From the NCBI GenBank assembly GCA_947359465.1, contig OX375873.1:55771573-55835572 (forward strand): 64,000 nt of DNA. The letters are read 5' to 3'. Positions within the stretch are counted from its first letter, which is position 1. The number at the start of each line of letters is the position of its first letter. Positions 11,401-25,000 of the stretch are shown here, piece by piece. Origin of the DNA: Metellina segmentata. Lineage: Eukaryota; Arthropoda; Arachnida; Araneae; Tetragnathidae. The position numbers and the translations under genes were made by a program. Under the pieces are notes generated by a model that was not told the DNA's origin, did no database searches, and saw only the letters and a list, made by a program, of their open reading frames with translations.

Positions 11401-14154
11401 ATAATTTAAATTTAGATTGTTTTGAGATCACCGAGTGGGGTGTTTATTACTACGAAGAGAGTTAAAATTCTTTTTGTGTGTGTGAGATCACTGAGTGGGG
11501 TGTTTGTTATAAAGATTCCCATAGAAACCACACCTGCCGAGCGACAAGGATGCAGAGCATTGCAATTTCAAAGCTCATCACCCAAGTTCTCAGGCTATGT
11601 AACTTCTAAGAGAAGTGAAATGTATTTTTGTATGAGATCACTATGTGGGGTGTTTGTTACAAGTATTAGAATTAAAAATTTATATTTGTGTGGGATTATC
11701 GCGTGGGGTGTTTGTTACTACAAATATTATATAAAAAAAAATTTGTGTGAGATCACTGAAAGTGTGTTTGTTACAAATATTAGAATTTAAGTTTAACTTT
11801 GTTTGAGATGACCAAGTGGGGTGTTTATTACTACGAAGAGGTGGTCAATTTTTTTTGTGTGAGATCAATGAGTGGGGTTGATACAAAGATTCCCATAGAA
11901 ACCACACCTGCCGAGCGACAAGGAGGCAGAGCATTGCAATTTCAAAGCTCATCATCCAAGTTCTCAGGCTATGTAACTTCATAGAGAATTGAAATTTTTT
12001 TTTATGAGATCACTGTGTAGGGTGTTTGTTTCTAAAATAAGAATTAAAATTTATATTTGTGTGGGATTATCGAGTGGGATGTTTGTTACTACAAAGAGAA
12101 TGAATTAAAAATTATTTTTGATTGAGATCACTGAATGGGTGTTTGTTACTAAGATTAGAATTTAAATTTAGATGTTTTGAGATCACCGAGTGGGGTGTTT
12201 ATTACTACGAAGAGAATTTAAAAAAAATTTTGTGTGTGAGATCACTGAGTGGGGTGTTTGTTATAAAGATTCCCTTAGAAACCACACCTGCCGAGCGACA
12301 AGGAGGCAGAGCATTGCAATTTCAAAGCTCATCACCCAAGTTCTCAGGCTATGTAACTTCTAAGAAAATTGAAATGTATTTTTTTATGAGATCCCTGTGT
12401 GGGGTGTTTGTTACAAATATTAGAATTAAAATTTATATTTGTGGGGGATTATCGAGTGGGGTATTTGTTACTACAAAGATTATTTAAAAAAATTTTTGTG
12501 TGAGATCACTGAAAGTGTGTTTGTTACTAATATTAGAATTTAAGTTTAACTTTGTTTGAGATGACCAAGTGGGGTGTTTATTACTACGAAGAGGCGGTCA
12601 ATTTTTTTTTTGTGTGAGATCAATGAGTGGGGTTGATACAAAGATTCCCATAGAAACCACACCTGCCGAGCGACAAGGAGGCAGAGCATTGCAATTTCAA
12701 AGCTCATCATCCAAGTTCTCAGGCTATGTAACTTCTAAGAGAATTGAAATATATTTTTTTATGTGATCACTGTGTAGGGTGTTTGTTTCTGAAATAAGAA
12801 TTAAAATTTATATTTGTGTGGGATTATCGAGTGGGATGTTTGTTACTACAAAGAGAATTAAAAATTATTTTTGATTGAGATCACTGAATGGGTGTTTGTT
12901 ACTAAGATTAGAATTTAAATTTAGATTGTTTTGAGATCACCGAGTGGGGTGTTTATTACTACGAAGAGAATTAAAAAATTTTTTGTGTGTACTAGATCAC
13001 TGAGTGGGGTGTTTGTTATAAAGATTCCCATAGAAACCACACCATCCGAGCGACAAGGATGCAGAGCATTGCAATTTCAAAGCTCATCACCCAAGTTCTC
13101 AGGCTATGTAACTTCTAAGAGAAGTGAAATGTATTTTTGTATGAGATCACTATGTGGGGTGTTTGTTACAAGTATTAGAATTAAAAATTTATATTTGTGT
13201 GGGATTATCGAGTGGGGTGTTTGTTACTACAAATATTATATAAAAAAAATTTTTGTGTGAGATCACTGAAAGTGTGTTTGTTACAAATATTAGAATTTAA
13301 GTTTAACTTTGTTTGAGATGACCAAGTGGGGTGTTTATTACTACGAAGAGGTGGTCAATTTTTTTTTGTGTGAGATCAATGAGTGGGGTTGATACAAAGA
13401 TTCCCATAGAAACCACACCTGCCGAGCGACAAGGAGGCAGAGCATTGCAATTTCAAAGCTCATCATCCAAGTTCTCAGGCTATGTAACTTCTAAGAGAAT
13501 TGAAATTTTTTTTTATGAGATCACTGTGTTGGGTGTTTGTTTCTAAAATAAGAATTAAAATTTATATTTGTGTGGGATTATCGAGTGGGATGTTTGTTAC
13601 TACAAAGAGAATGAATTAAAAATTATTTTTGATTGAGATCACTGAATGGGTGTTTGTTACTAAGATTAGAATTTAAATTTAGATGTTTTGAGATCACCGA
13701 GTGGGGTGTTTATTACTACGAAGAGAATTAAAAAAAAAATTTGTGTGTGAGATCACTGAGTGGGGTGTTTGTTATAAAGATTCCCATAGAAACCACACCT
13801 GCCGAGCGACAAGGAGGCAGAGCATTGCAATTTCAAAGCTCATCACCCAAGTTCTCAGGCTATGTAACTTCTAAGAAAATTGAAATGTATTTTTTTATGA
13901 GATCACTGTGTGGGGTGTTTGTTACAAATATTAGAATTAAAATTTATATTTGTGTGGGATTATCGAGTGGGGTATTTGTTACTACAAAGATTATTTAAAA
14001 AATTTTTTGTGTGAGATCACTGAAAGTGTGTTTGGTACTAATATTAGAATTTAAGTTTAACTTTGTTTGAGATGACCAAGTGGGGTGTTTATTACTACGA
14101 AGAGGCGTTCAATTTTTTTTGTGTGAGATCACTGAGTATGGGTTTTGGTACAAA
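8495..14154 (+). repeat. I-V alternating block with 1509 bp tetramer HOR
   Basis: Fifteen cores from 8495 to 13779 alternate I and V strictly. Above this 2-unit alternation is a 4-unit period: cores at 9251, 10759, 12268 and 13779 are 1508-1511 bp apart, and 10005, 11514 and 13023 are 1509 bp apart. Shared private markers confirm it. GATCCCTGTGTGG and GTGGGGGATTATCG occur near 10880-10940 and again near 12390-12450. The core-tail variants CTTGATAGAG (10468) and CTTCATAGAG (11977) occupy the same place in successive copies. About three and a half tetramers are present. Confidence 0.88.
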
Positions 14155-17100
14155 GATTCCCATAGAAACCACACCTGCCGAGCGACAAGGAGACAGAGCA
14201 TTGCAATTTCAAAGCTCGTCATCCAAGTTCTCAGGCTATGTAACTTCTAAGAGAATTGAAATATATTTTTTTATGAGATCACTGTGTGGGGTGTTTGTTA
14301 CAAATATTAGAATTAAATTTTATATTTGTGTGGGATTATCGAGAGGGGTATTTGTTACTACGAATATTATTTAAAATTATTTTTGTGTGAGATCACGGAA
14401 TGGGTGTTTGTTACTAAGATTAGAATTTAAATTTAGATTGGTTTGGGATCACCGAGTGGGGTGTTTATTACTACGAAGAGAATTAAAATTTTTTTTGTGT
14501 GTGTGAGTTCACTGAGTGGGGTGTTTGTTATAAAGATTCCCATAGAAACCACACCTGCCGAGCGACAAGGAGGCAGAGCATTGCAATTTAAAAGCTCATC
14601 ACCCAAGTTCTCAGGCTATGTAACTTCTAAGAGAATTGAAATGTATTTTTGTATGAGATCACTGTGTGGGGTGTTTGTTACAAATATTAGAATTAAAAAT
14701 TTATATTTGTGTGGGATTATCGAGTGGGGTGTTTGTTACTACAAAGATTATATAAAAAAAATTTTTGTGTGAGATCACTGAATGTGTGTTTGTTACAAAT
14801 ATTAGAATTTAAGTTTAACTTTGTTTGAGATGACCAAGTGGGGTGTTTATTACTACGAAGAGGTGGTCAATTTTTTTTGTGTGAGATCAATGAGTGGGGT
14901 TGATACAAAGATTCCCATAGAAACCACACCTGCCGAGCGACAAGGAGGCAGAGCATTGCAATTTCAAAGCTCATCATCCAAGTTCTCAGGCTATGTAACT
15001 TCTAAGAGAATTGAAATATATTTTTTTATGAGATCACTGTGTAGGGTGTTTGTTTCTAAAATAAGAATGAAAATTTATATTTGTGTGGGATTATCGAGTG
15101 GGATGTTTGTTACTACAAAGAGAATTAAAAATTATTTTTGATTGAGATCACTGAATGGGTGTTTGTTACTAAGATTAGAATTTAAATTTAGATTGTTTTG
15201 AGATCACCGAGTGGGGTGTTTATTACTACGAAAAGAATTTAAAAATTTTTTTTTGTGCGTGAGATTACTGAGTGGGGAGTTTGTTATAAAGATTCCCATA
15301 GAAACCACACCTGCCGAGCGACAAGGAGGCAGAGCATTGCAATTTCAAAGCTCATCACCCAAGTTCTCAGGCTATGTAACTTCTAAGAGAATTGAAATGT
15401 ATTTTTGTATGAGATCACTATGTGGGGTGTTTGTTACAAATATTAGAATTAAAAATTTATATTTGTGTGGGATTATCGAGTGGGGTGTTTGTTACTACAA
15501 AGATTATTTAAAAAAAATTTTGTGTGAGATCACTGAAAGTGTGTTTGTTACTAATATTAGAATTTAAGTTTTACTTTGTTTGAGATGACCAAGTGGGGTG
15601 TTTATTACTACGAAGAGGGGGTCAATTTTTTTTGTGTGAGATCAATGAGTGGGGTTGATACAAAGATTCCCATAGAAACCACATCTGCCGAGCGACAAGG
15701 AGGCAGAGCATTGCAATTTCAAAGCTCATCATCCAAGTTCTCAGGCTATATAACTTCTAAGAGAATTGAAATATATTTTTTTATGAGATCACTGTGTAGG
15801 GTGTTTGTTACAAAAATAAGAATTAAAATTTATATTTGTGTGGGATTATCGAGTGGGATGTTTGTTACTACAAAGATAATTAAAAATTATTTTTGATTGA
15901 GATCACTGAATGGGTGTTTAGTACTAATATTTAAATTTAAATTTAGATTGTTTTGAGATCACCGAGTGGGGTGTTTATTACTACGAAGAGAATTAAAATT
16001 TTTTTTGTGTGTGTGAGTTCACTGAGTGGGGTGTTTGTTATAAAGATTCCCATAGAAACCACACCTGCCGAGCGACAAGGAGGCAGAGCATTGCAATTTC
16101 AAAGCTCATCACCCAAGTTCTCAGGCTATATAACTTCTAAGAGAAGTGAAATGTATTTTTGTATGAGATCACTATGTGGGGTGTTTGTTACAAATATTAG
16201 AATTAAAAATTTATATTTGTGTGGGATTATCGAGTGGGGTGTTTGTTTCTACAAAGATTATTTAAAATTATTTTTGTTTGAGATCACTGAAAGTGTGTTT
16301 GTTACTAATATTAGAATTTAAGTTTAACTTTGTTTGAGATGACCAAGTGGTGTGTTTATTACTATGAAGAGGCGTTCAATTTTTTTTGTGTGAGATCACT
16401 GAGTATGGGTTTTGGTACAAAGATTCCCATAGAAACCACACCTGCCGAGCGACAAGGAGACAGAGCATTGCAATTTCAAAGTTCGTCATTCAGGCTATGT
16501 AACTTCTAAGAGAATTGAAATATATTTTTTTATGAGATCACTGTGTGGGGTGTTTGTTACAAATATTAGAATTAAAATTTATATTTGTGTGGGATTATCG
16601 AGAGGGGTATTTGTTACTACGAATATTATTTAAAATTATTTTTGTGTGAGATCACGGAATGGGTGTTTGTAACTAAGATTAGAATTTAAATTTAGATTGG
16701 TTTGGGATCACCGAGTGGAGTGTTTATTACTACGAAGAGAATTAAAATTTTTTTTTGTGTAAGATCATTAAATGGGGTGTTTGTTACAAAGATTCCCATA
16801 GAAACCACACTTGCCGAGCGACAAGGAGGCAGAGCATTGCAATTTTAAAGCTCATCACCCAAGTTCTCAGGCTATGTAACTTCTAAGAGAATTGAAATGT
16901 ATTTTTGTATGAGATCACTGTGTGGGGTGTTTGTTACAAATATTAGAATTAAAAATTTATATTTGTGTGGGATTATCGAGTGGGGTGTTTGTTACTACAA
17001 AGATTATATAAAAAAATTTTTGTGTGAGATCACTGAATGTGTGTTTGTTACAAATATTAGAATTTAAGTTTAACTTTGTTTGAGATGACCAAGTGGTGTG

Positions 17101-17543
17101 TTTATTACTATGAAGAGGCGTTCAATTTTTTTTGTGTGAGATCACTGAGTATGGGTATTGGTACAAAGATTCCCATAGAAACCACACTTGGCGAGCGACA
17201 AGGAGGCAGAGCATTGCAATTTTAAAGCTCATCACCCAAGTTCTCAGGCTATGTAACTTCTAAGAGAATTGAAATGTATTTTTGTATGAGATCACTGTGT
17301 GGGGTGTTTGTTACAAATATTAGAATTAAAAATTTATATTTGTGTGGGATTATCGAGTGGGGTATTTGTTACTACAAAGATTATATAAAAAAAAATTTTT
17401 TTGAGATCACTGAATGTGTGTTTGTTACAAATATTAGAATTTAAGTTTAACTTTCTTTGAGATGACCAAGTGGGGTGTTTATTACTACGAAGAGGTGGTC
17501 AAATTTTTTTTTGTGTGAGATCAATGAGTGGGGTTGATACAAA
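14155..17543 (+). repeat. Mixed satellite block G-I-V-I-V-I-G-K-G
   Basis: Cores are at 14155, 14535, 14910, 15291, 15665, 16045, 16422, 16791 and 17168. The block joins the I-V region to the V-I-K trimers. The last unit is a hybrid: its front half is G-like (GAGTATGGGTATTGG) while its core is K-like (CACTTGGCGAG, TTTTAAAGCTC). No clear higher-order period is seen. Confidence 0.83.
16422..16790 (+). repeat. G unit with 8 bp deletion in the core
   Basis: The core reads GTTCGTCATTCAGGCTATG at 16481-16499; the normal G core has GCTCGTCATCCAAGTTC then TCAGG. CCAAGTTC is missing and one base is substituted. The unit is 369 bp, the shortest in the window. Core indels are rare here, and this one is not repeated elsewhere. 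Confidence 0.9.
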
Positions 17544-20500
17544 GATTCCCATAGAAACCACACCTGCCGAGCGACAAGGAGGCAAAGCATTGCAATTTCA
17601 AAGCTCATCATCCAAGTTCTCAGGCTATGTAACTTCTAAGAGAATTGAAATATATTTTTTTATGAGATCACTGTGTAGGGTGTTTGTTTCTAAAATAAGA
17701 ATTAAAATTTATATTTGTGTGGGATTATCGAGTGGGATGTTTGTTACTACAAAGAGAATTAAAAATTATTTTTGATTGAGATCACTGAATGGGTGTTTGT
17801 TACTAAGATTAGAATTTAAATTTAGATTGTTTTGAGATCACCGAGTGGGGTGTTTATTACTACGAAAAGAATTAAAAAAAAAATTTGTGGGTGAGATCAC
17901 TGAGTGGGGTGTTTGTTATAAAGATTCCCATAGAAACCACACCTGCCGAGCGACAAGGAGGCAGAGCATTGCAATTTCAAAGCTCATCACCCAAGTTCTC
18001 AGGCTATGTAACTTCTAAGAAAATTGAAATGTATTTTTGTATGAGATCACTGTGTGGGGTGTTTGTTACAAATATTAGAATTAAAAATTTATATTTGTGT
18101 GGGATTATCGAGAGGGGTATTTGTTACTACGAATATTATTTAAAATTATTTTTGTGTGAGATCACGGAATGGGTGTTTGTTACTAAGATTAGAATTTAAA
18201 TTTAGATTGGTTTGTGATCACCGAGTGGGGTGTTTATTACTACGAAGAGAATTAAAAATTTTTTTTTTGTTTAAGATGATTAAATGGGGTGTTTGTTACA
18301 GAGATTCCCATAGAAACCACACTTGCCGAGCGACAAGGAGGCAGAGCATTGCAATTTTAAAGCTCATCACCCAAGTTCTCAGGCTATGTAACTTCTAAGA
18401 GAATTGAAATGTATTTTTGTATGAGATCACTGTGTGGGGTGTTTGTTACAAATATTAGAATTAAAAATTTATATTTGTGTGGGATTATCGAGTGGGGTGT
18501 TTGTTACTACAAAGATTATATAAAAAAAAATTTTGTGTGAGATCACTGAATGTGTGTTTGTTACAAATATTAGAATTTAAGTTTAACTGTGTTTGAGATG
18601 ACCAAGTGGGGTGTTTATTACTACGAAGAGGTGGTCAATTTTTTTTGTGTGTGAGATCAATGAGTGGGATTGATACAAAGATTCCCATAGAAACCACACT
18701 TGCCGAGCGACAAGGAGGCAGAGCATTGCAATTTCAAAGCTCATCATCCAAGTTCTCAGGCTATGTAACTTCTAAGAGAATTGAAATATATTTTTTTATG
18801 AGATCACTGTGTAGGGTGTTTGTTTCTAAAATAAGAATTAAAATTTATATTTGTGTGGGATTATCGAGTGGGATGTTTGTTACTACAAAGAGAATTAAAA
18901 AATATTTTTGATTGAGATCACTGAATGGGTGTTTGTTACTAAGATTAGAATTTAAATTTAGATTGTTTTGAGATCACCGAGTGGGGTGTTTATTACTACG
19001 AAAAGAATTAAAAAAAAAAATTTGTGGGTGAGATCACTGAGTGGGGTGTTTGTTATAAAGATTCCCATAGAAACCACACCTGCCGAGCGACAAGGAGGCA
19101 GAGCATTGCAATTTCAAAGCTCATCACCCAAGTTCTCAGGCTATGTAACTTCTAAGAAAATTGAAATGTATTTTTGTATGAGATCACTGTGTGGGGTGTT
19201 TGTTACAAATATTAGAATTAAAAATTTATATTTGTGTGGGATTATCGAGAGGGGTATTTGTTACTACGAATATTATTTAAAATTATTTTTGTGTGAGATC
19301 ACGGAATGGGTGTTTGTTACTAAGATTAGAATTTAAATTTAGATTGGTTTGTGATCACCGAGTGGGGTGTTTATTACTACGAAGAGAATTAAAATTTTTT
19401 TTTTGTTTCAGATGATTAAATGGGGTGTTTGTTACAGAGATTCCCATAGAAACCACACTTGCCGAGCGACAAGGAGGCAGAGCATTGCAATTTTAAAGCT
19501 CATCACCCAAGTTCTCAGGCTATGTAACTTCTAAGAGAATTGAAATGTATTTTTGTATGAGATCACTGTGTGGGGTGTTTGTTACAAATATTAGAATTAA
19601 AAATGTATATTTGTGTGGGATTATCGAGTGGGGTGTTTGTTACTACAAAGATTATATAAAAAAAATTTTGTGTGAGATCACTGAATGTGTGTTTGTTACA
19701 AATATTAGAATTTAAGTTTAACTTTGTTTGAGATGACCAAGTGGGGTGTTTATTACTACGAAGAGGTGGTCAATTTTTTTTGTGTGTGAGATCAATGAGT
19801 GGGATTGATACAAAGATTCCCATAGAAACCACACTTGCCGAGCGACAAGGAGGCAGAGCATTGCAATTTCAAAGCTCATCATCCAAGTTCTCAGGCTATG
19901 TAACTTCTAAGAGAATTGAAATATATTTTTTTATGAGATCACTGTGTAGGGTGTTTGTTTCTAAAATAAGAATTAAAATTTATATTTGTGTGGGATTATC
20001 GAGTGGGATGTTTGTTACTACAAAGAGAATTAAAAAATATTTTTGATTGAGATCACTGAATGGGTGTTTGTTACTAAGATTAGAATTTAAATTTAGATTG
20101 TTTTGAGATCACCGAATGGGGTGTTTATTACTACGAAAAGAATTAAAAAATTTTTTTTTGTGCGTGAGATCACTGAGTGGGGCGTTTGTTATAAAGATTC
20201 CCATAGAAACCACACCTGCCGAGCGACAAGGAGGCAGAGCATTGCAATTTCAAAGCTCATCACCCAAGTTCTCAGGCTATGTAACTTCTAAGAAAATTGA
20301 AATGTATTTTTTATGAGATCACTGTGTGGGGTGTTTGTTACAAATATTAGAATTTAAATTTATATTTCTGTGGGATTATCGAGTGGGGAATTTGTTACTA
20401 CGAATATTAATTAAATTATTTTTTTGTGAGATCACGGAATGGGTGTTTGTTACTAAGATTAGAATTTAAATTTAGATTGGTTTGGGATCACCGAGTGGGG

Positions 20501-20947
20501 TGTTTATTACTACGAAGAGAATTAAAAATTTTTTTTTGTGTAAGATCATTAAATGGGGTGTTTGTTACAAAGATTCCCATAGAAACCACACTTGCCGAGC
20601 GACAAGGAGGCAGAGCATTGCAATTTTAAAGCTCATCACCCAAGTTCTCAGGCTATGTAACTTCTAAGAGAATTGAAATGTATTTTTGTATGAGATCACT
20701 GTGTGGGGTGTTTGTTACAAATATTAGAATTAAAAATTTATATTTGTGTGGGATTATCGAGTGGGGTGTTTGTTACTACAAAGATTATTTAAAAAAAATT
20801 TTGTGTGAGATCACTGAAAGTGTGTTTGTTACTAATATTAGAATTTAAGTTTTACTTTGTTTGAGATGACCAAGTGGGGTGTTTATTACTACGAAGAGGG
20901 GGTCAATTTTTTTTTTGTGTGAGATCAATGAGTGGGGTTGATACAAA
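17544..20947 (+). repeat. V-I-K trimer HOR, three copies of ~1136 bp
   Basis: Cores are at 17544, 17923, 18303 / 18680, 19060, 19439 / 19815, 20196, 20572. V-to-V distances are 1136 and 1135 bp. The first two trimers share private markers: GTGGGTGAG before the I cores at 17923 and 19060, and GATGATTAAATGG with TTACAGAGATTCCC before the K cores at 18303 and 19439. The second and third share GAGTGGGATTGATAC before the V cores at 18680 and 19815. Neighbouring copies share different marker sets, the pattern left by successive local duplications. Confidence 0.88.
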
Positions 20948-22077
20948 GATTCCCATAGAAACCACACCTGCCGAGCGACAAGGAGGCAGAGCATTGCAAT
21001 TTCAAAGCTCATCATCCAAGTTCTCAGGCTATATAACTTCTAAGAGAATTGAAATATATTTTTTTATGAGATCACTGTGTAGGGTGTTTGTTACAAAAAT
21101 AAGAATTAAAATTTATATTTGTGTGGGATTATCGAGTGGGATGTTTGTTACTACAAAGAGAATTAAAAATTATTTTTGATTGAGATCACTGAATGGGTGT
21201 TTAGTACTAATATTTAAATTTAAGTTTAGATTGGTTTGAGATGACCGAATGGGGTGTTTATTACTATGAAGAGGCGTTCAATTTTTTTTTTGAGTTCACT
21301 GAGTGGGGTTTTTGTTACAAATATTCCCATAGAAACCACACCTGCCGAGCGACAAGGATGCAGAGCATTGCAATTTCAAAGCTCATCACCCAAGTTCTCA
21401 GCCTATGTAACTTCTAAGAGAAGTGAAATGTATTTTTTTATGTGATCACTGTGTAGGGTGTTTGTTTCTGAAATAAGAATTAAAATTTATATTTGTGTTT
21501 GATTATCGAGTGGGGTGTTTGTTACTACAAAGAGAATTAAAAATTATTTTTGATTGAGATCACTGAATGGGTGTTTGTTACTAAGATTAGAATTTAAATT
21601 TAGATTGTTTTTAGATCACCGAGTGGGGTGTTTATTACTACGAAGAGAATTAAAAAAATTTTTGTGTGTGTGAGATCACTGAGTGGGGTGTTTGTTATAA
21701 AGATTCCCATAGAAACCACACCTGCCGAGCGACAAGGATGCAGAGCATTGCCATTTCAAAGCTCATCACCCAAGTTCTCAGGCTATGTAACTTCTAAGAG
21801 AAGTGAAATGTATTTTTGTATGAGATCACTATGTGGGGTGTTTGTTACAAATATTAGAATTAAAAATTTATATTTGTGTGGGATTATCGAGTGGGGTGTA
21901 TGTTTCTACAAAGATTATTTAAAATTATTTTTGTTTGAGATCACTGAAAGTGTGTTTGTTACTAATATTAGAATTTAAGTTTTACTTTGTTTGAGATGAC
22001 CATGTGGGGTGTTTATTACAACGAAGAGGGGGTCAATTTTTTTTTTGTGTGAGATCAATGAGTGGGGTTGATACAAA
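20948..22077 (+). repeat. V-F-I trimer bridging to the pentamer block
   Basis: Cores are at 20948 (V), 21322 (F) and 21702 (I). The F core starts ATATTCCC instead of AGATTCCC. The I core at 21702 is the first with GCCATTTCAAAG, a variant then carried by many I units downstream. This trimer looks like a pentamer lacking its G-I end. Confidence 0.82.
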
Positions 22078-25000
22078 GATTCCCATAGAAACCACACCTG
22101 CCGAGCGACAAGGAGGCAGAGCATTGCAATTTCAAAGCTCATCATCCAAGTTCTCAGGCTATATAACTTCTAAGAGAATTGAAATAGATTTTTTTATGAG
22201 ATCACTGTGTAGGGTGTTTGTTACAAAAATAAGAATTAAAATTTATATCTGTGTGGGATTATCGAGTGGGATGTTTGTTACTACAAAGAGAATTAAAAAT
22301 TATTTTTGATTGAGATCACTGAATGGGTGTTTAGTACTAATATTTAAATTTAAGTTTAGATTGGTTTGAGATGACCGAATGGGGTGTTTATTACTATGAA
22401 GAGGCGTTCAATTTTTTTTTGAGTTCACTGAGTGGGGTTTTTGTTACAAAGATTCCCATAGAAACCACACCTGCCGAGCGACAAGGATGCAGAGCATTGC
22501 AATTTCAAAGCTCATCACCCAAGTTCTCAGGCTATGTAACTTCTAAGAGAAGTGAAATGTATTTTTTTATGTGATCACTGTGTAGGGTGTTTGTTTCTGA
22601 AATAAGAATTAAAATTTATATTTGTGTGGGATTATCGAGTGGGATGTTTGTTACTACAAAGAGAATTAAAAATTATTTTTGATTGAGATCACTGAATGGG
22701 TGTTTGTTACTAAGATTAGAATTTAAATTTAGATTGTTTTGAGATCACCGAGTGGGGTGTTTATTACTACGAAGAGAATTAAAAAATTTTTTTTGTGTGT
22801 GAGATCACTGAGTGGGGAATTTGTTATAAAGATTCCCATAGAAACCACACCTGCCGAGCGACAAGGATGCAGAGCATTGCCATTTCAAAGCTCATCACCC
22901 AAGTTCTCAGGCTATGTAACTTCTAAGAGAAGTGAAATGTATTTTTGTATGAGATCACTATGTGGGGTGTTTGTTACAAATATTAGAATTAAAAATTTAT
23001 ATTTGTGTGGGATTATCGAGTGGGGTGTTTGTTTCTACAAAGATTATTTAAAATTATTTTTGTTTGAGATCACTGAAAGTGTGTTTGTTACTAATATTAG
23101 AATTTAAGTTTAACTTTGTTTGAGATGACCAAGTGGTGTGTTTATTACTATGAAGAGGCGTTCAATTTTTTTTGTGTGAGATCACTGAGTATGGGTTTTG
23201 GTACAAAGATTCCCATAGAAACCACACCTGCCGAGCGACAAGGAGACAGAGCATTGCAATTTCAAAGCTCGTCATCCAAGTTCTCAGGCTATGTAACTTC
23301 TAAGAGAATTGAAATATATTTCTTTATGTGATCACTGTGTAGGGTGTTTGTTTCTGAAATAAGAATTAAAATTTATATTTGTGTGGGATTATCGAGTGGG
23401 ATGTTTGTTACTACAAAGAGAATTAAAAATTATTTTTGATCGAGATCACTGAATGGGTGTTTGTTACTAAGATTAGAATTTAAATTTAGATTGTTTTGAG
23501 ATCACCGAGTGGGGTGTTTATTACTACGAAGAGAATTAAAATTTTTTTTGTGTGTGAAATCACTGAGTGGGGTGTTTGTTATAAAGATTCCCATAGAAAC
23601 CACACCTGCCGAGCGACAAGGATGCAGAGCATTGCCATTTCAAAGCTCATCACCCAAGTTCTCAGGCTATGTAACTTCTAAGAGAAGTGAAATGTATTTT
23701 TGTATGAGATCACTATGTGGGGTGTTTGTTACAAATATTAGAATTAAAAATTTATATTTGTGTGGGATTATCGAGTGGGGTGTTTGTTTCTACAAAGATT
23801 ATTTAAAATTATTTTTGTTTGAGATCACTGAAAGTGTGTTTGTTACTAATATTAGAATTTAAGTTTTACTTTGTTTGAGATGACCAAGTGGGGTGTTTAT
23901 TACTACGAAGAGGGGGTCAATTTTTTTTTTGTGTGAGATCAATGAGTGGGGTTGATACAAAGATTCCCATAGAAACCACACCTGCCGAGCGACAAGGAGG
24001 CAGAGCATTGCAATTTCAAAGCTCATCATCCAAGTTCTCAGGCTATATAACTTCTAAGAGAATTGAAATAGATTTTTTTATGAGACCACTGTGTAGGGTG
24101 TTTGTTACAAAAATAAGAATTAAAATTTATATCTGTGTGGGATTATCGAGTGGGATGTTTGTTACTACAAAGAGAATTAAAAATTATTTTTGATTGAGAT
24201 CACTGAATGGGTGTTTAGTACTAATATTTAAATTTAAGTTTAGATTGGTTTGAGATGACCGAATGGGGTGTTTATTACTATGAAGAGGCGTTCAATTTTT
24301 TTTTGAGTTCACTGAGTGGGGTTTTTGTTACAAAGATTCCCATAGAAACCACACCTGCCGAGCGACAAGGATGCAGAGCATTGCAATTTCAAAGCTCATC
24401 ACCCAAGTTCTCAGGCTATGTAACTTCTAAGAGAAGTGAAATGTATTTTTTTATGTGATCACTGTGTAGGGTGTTTGTTTCTGAAATAAGAATTAAAATT
24501 TATATTTGTGTGGGATTATCGAGTGGGATGTTTGTTACTACAAAGAGAATTAAAAATTATTTTTGATTGAGATCACTGAATGGGTGTTTGTTACTAAGAT
24601 TAGAATTTAAATTTAGATTGTTTTGAGATCACCGAGTGGGGTGTTTATTACTACGAAGAGAATTAAAAAAATTTTTGTGTGTATGAGATCACTGAGTGGG
24701 GTTTTTGTTATAAAGATTCCCATAGAAACCACACCTGCCGAGCGACAAGGATGCAAAGCATTGTTATTTCAAAGCTCATCACCCAAGTTCTCAGGCTATG
24801 TAACTTCTAAGAAAAGTGAAATGTATTTTTTTATGTGATGACTGTGTAGGGTGTTTGTTTCTGAAATAAGAATTAAAATTTATATTTGTGTGGGATTATC
24901 GAGTGGGATGTTTGTTACTACAAAGAGAATTAAAAATTATTTTTGATTGAGATCACTGAATGGGTGTTTGTTACTAAGATTAGAATTTAAATTTAGATTG

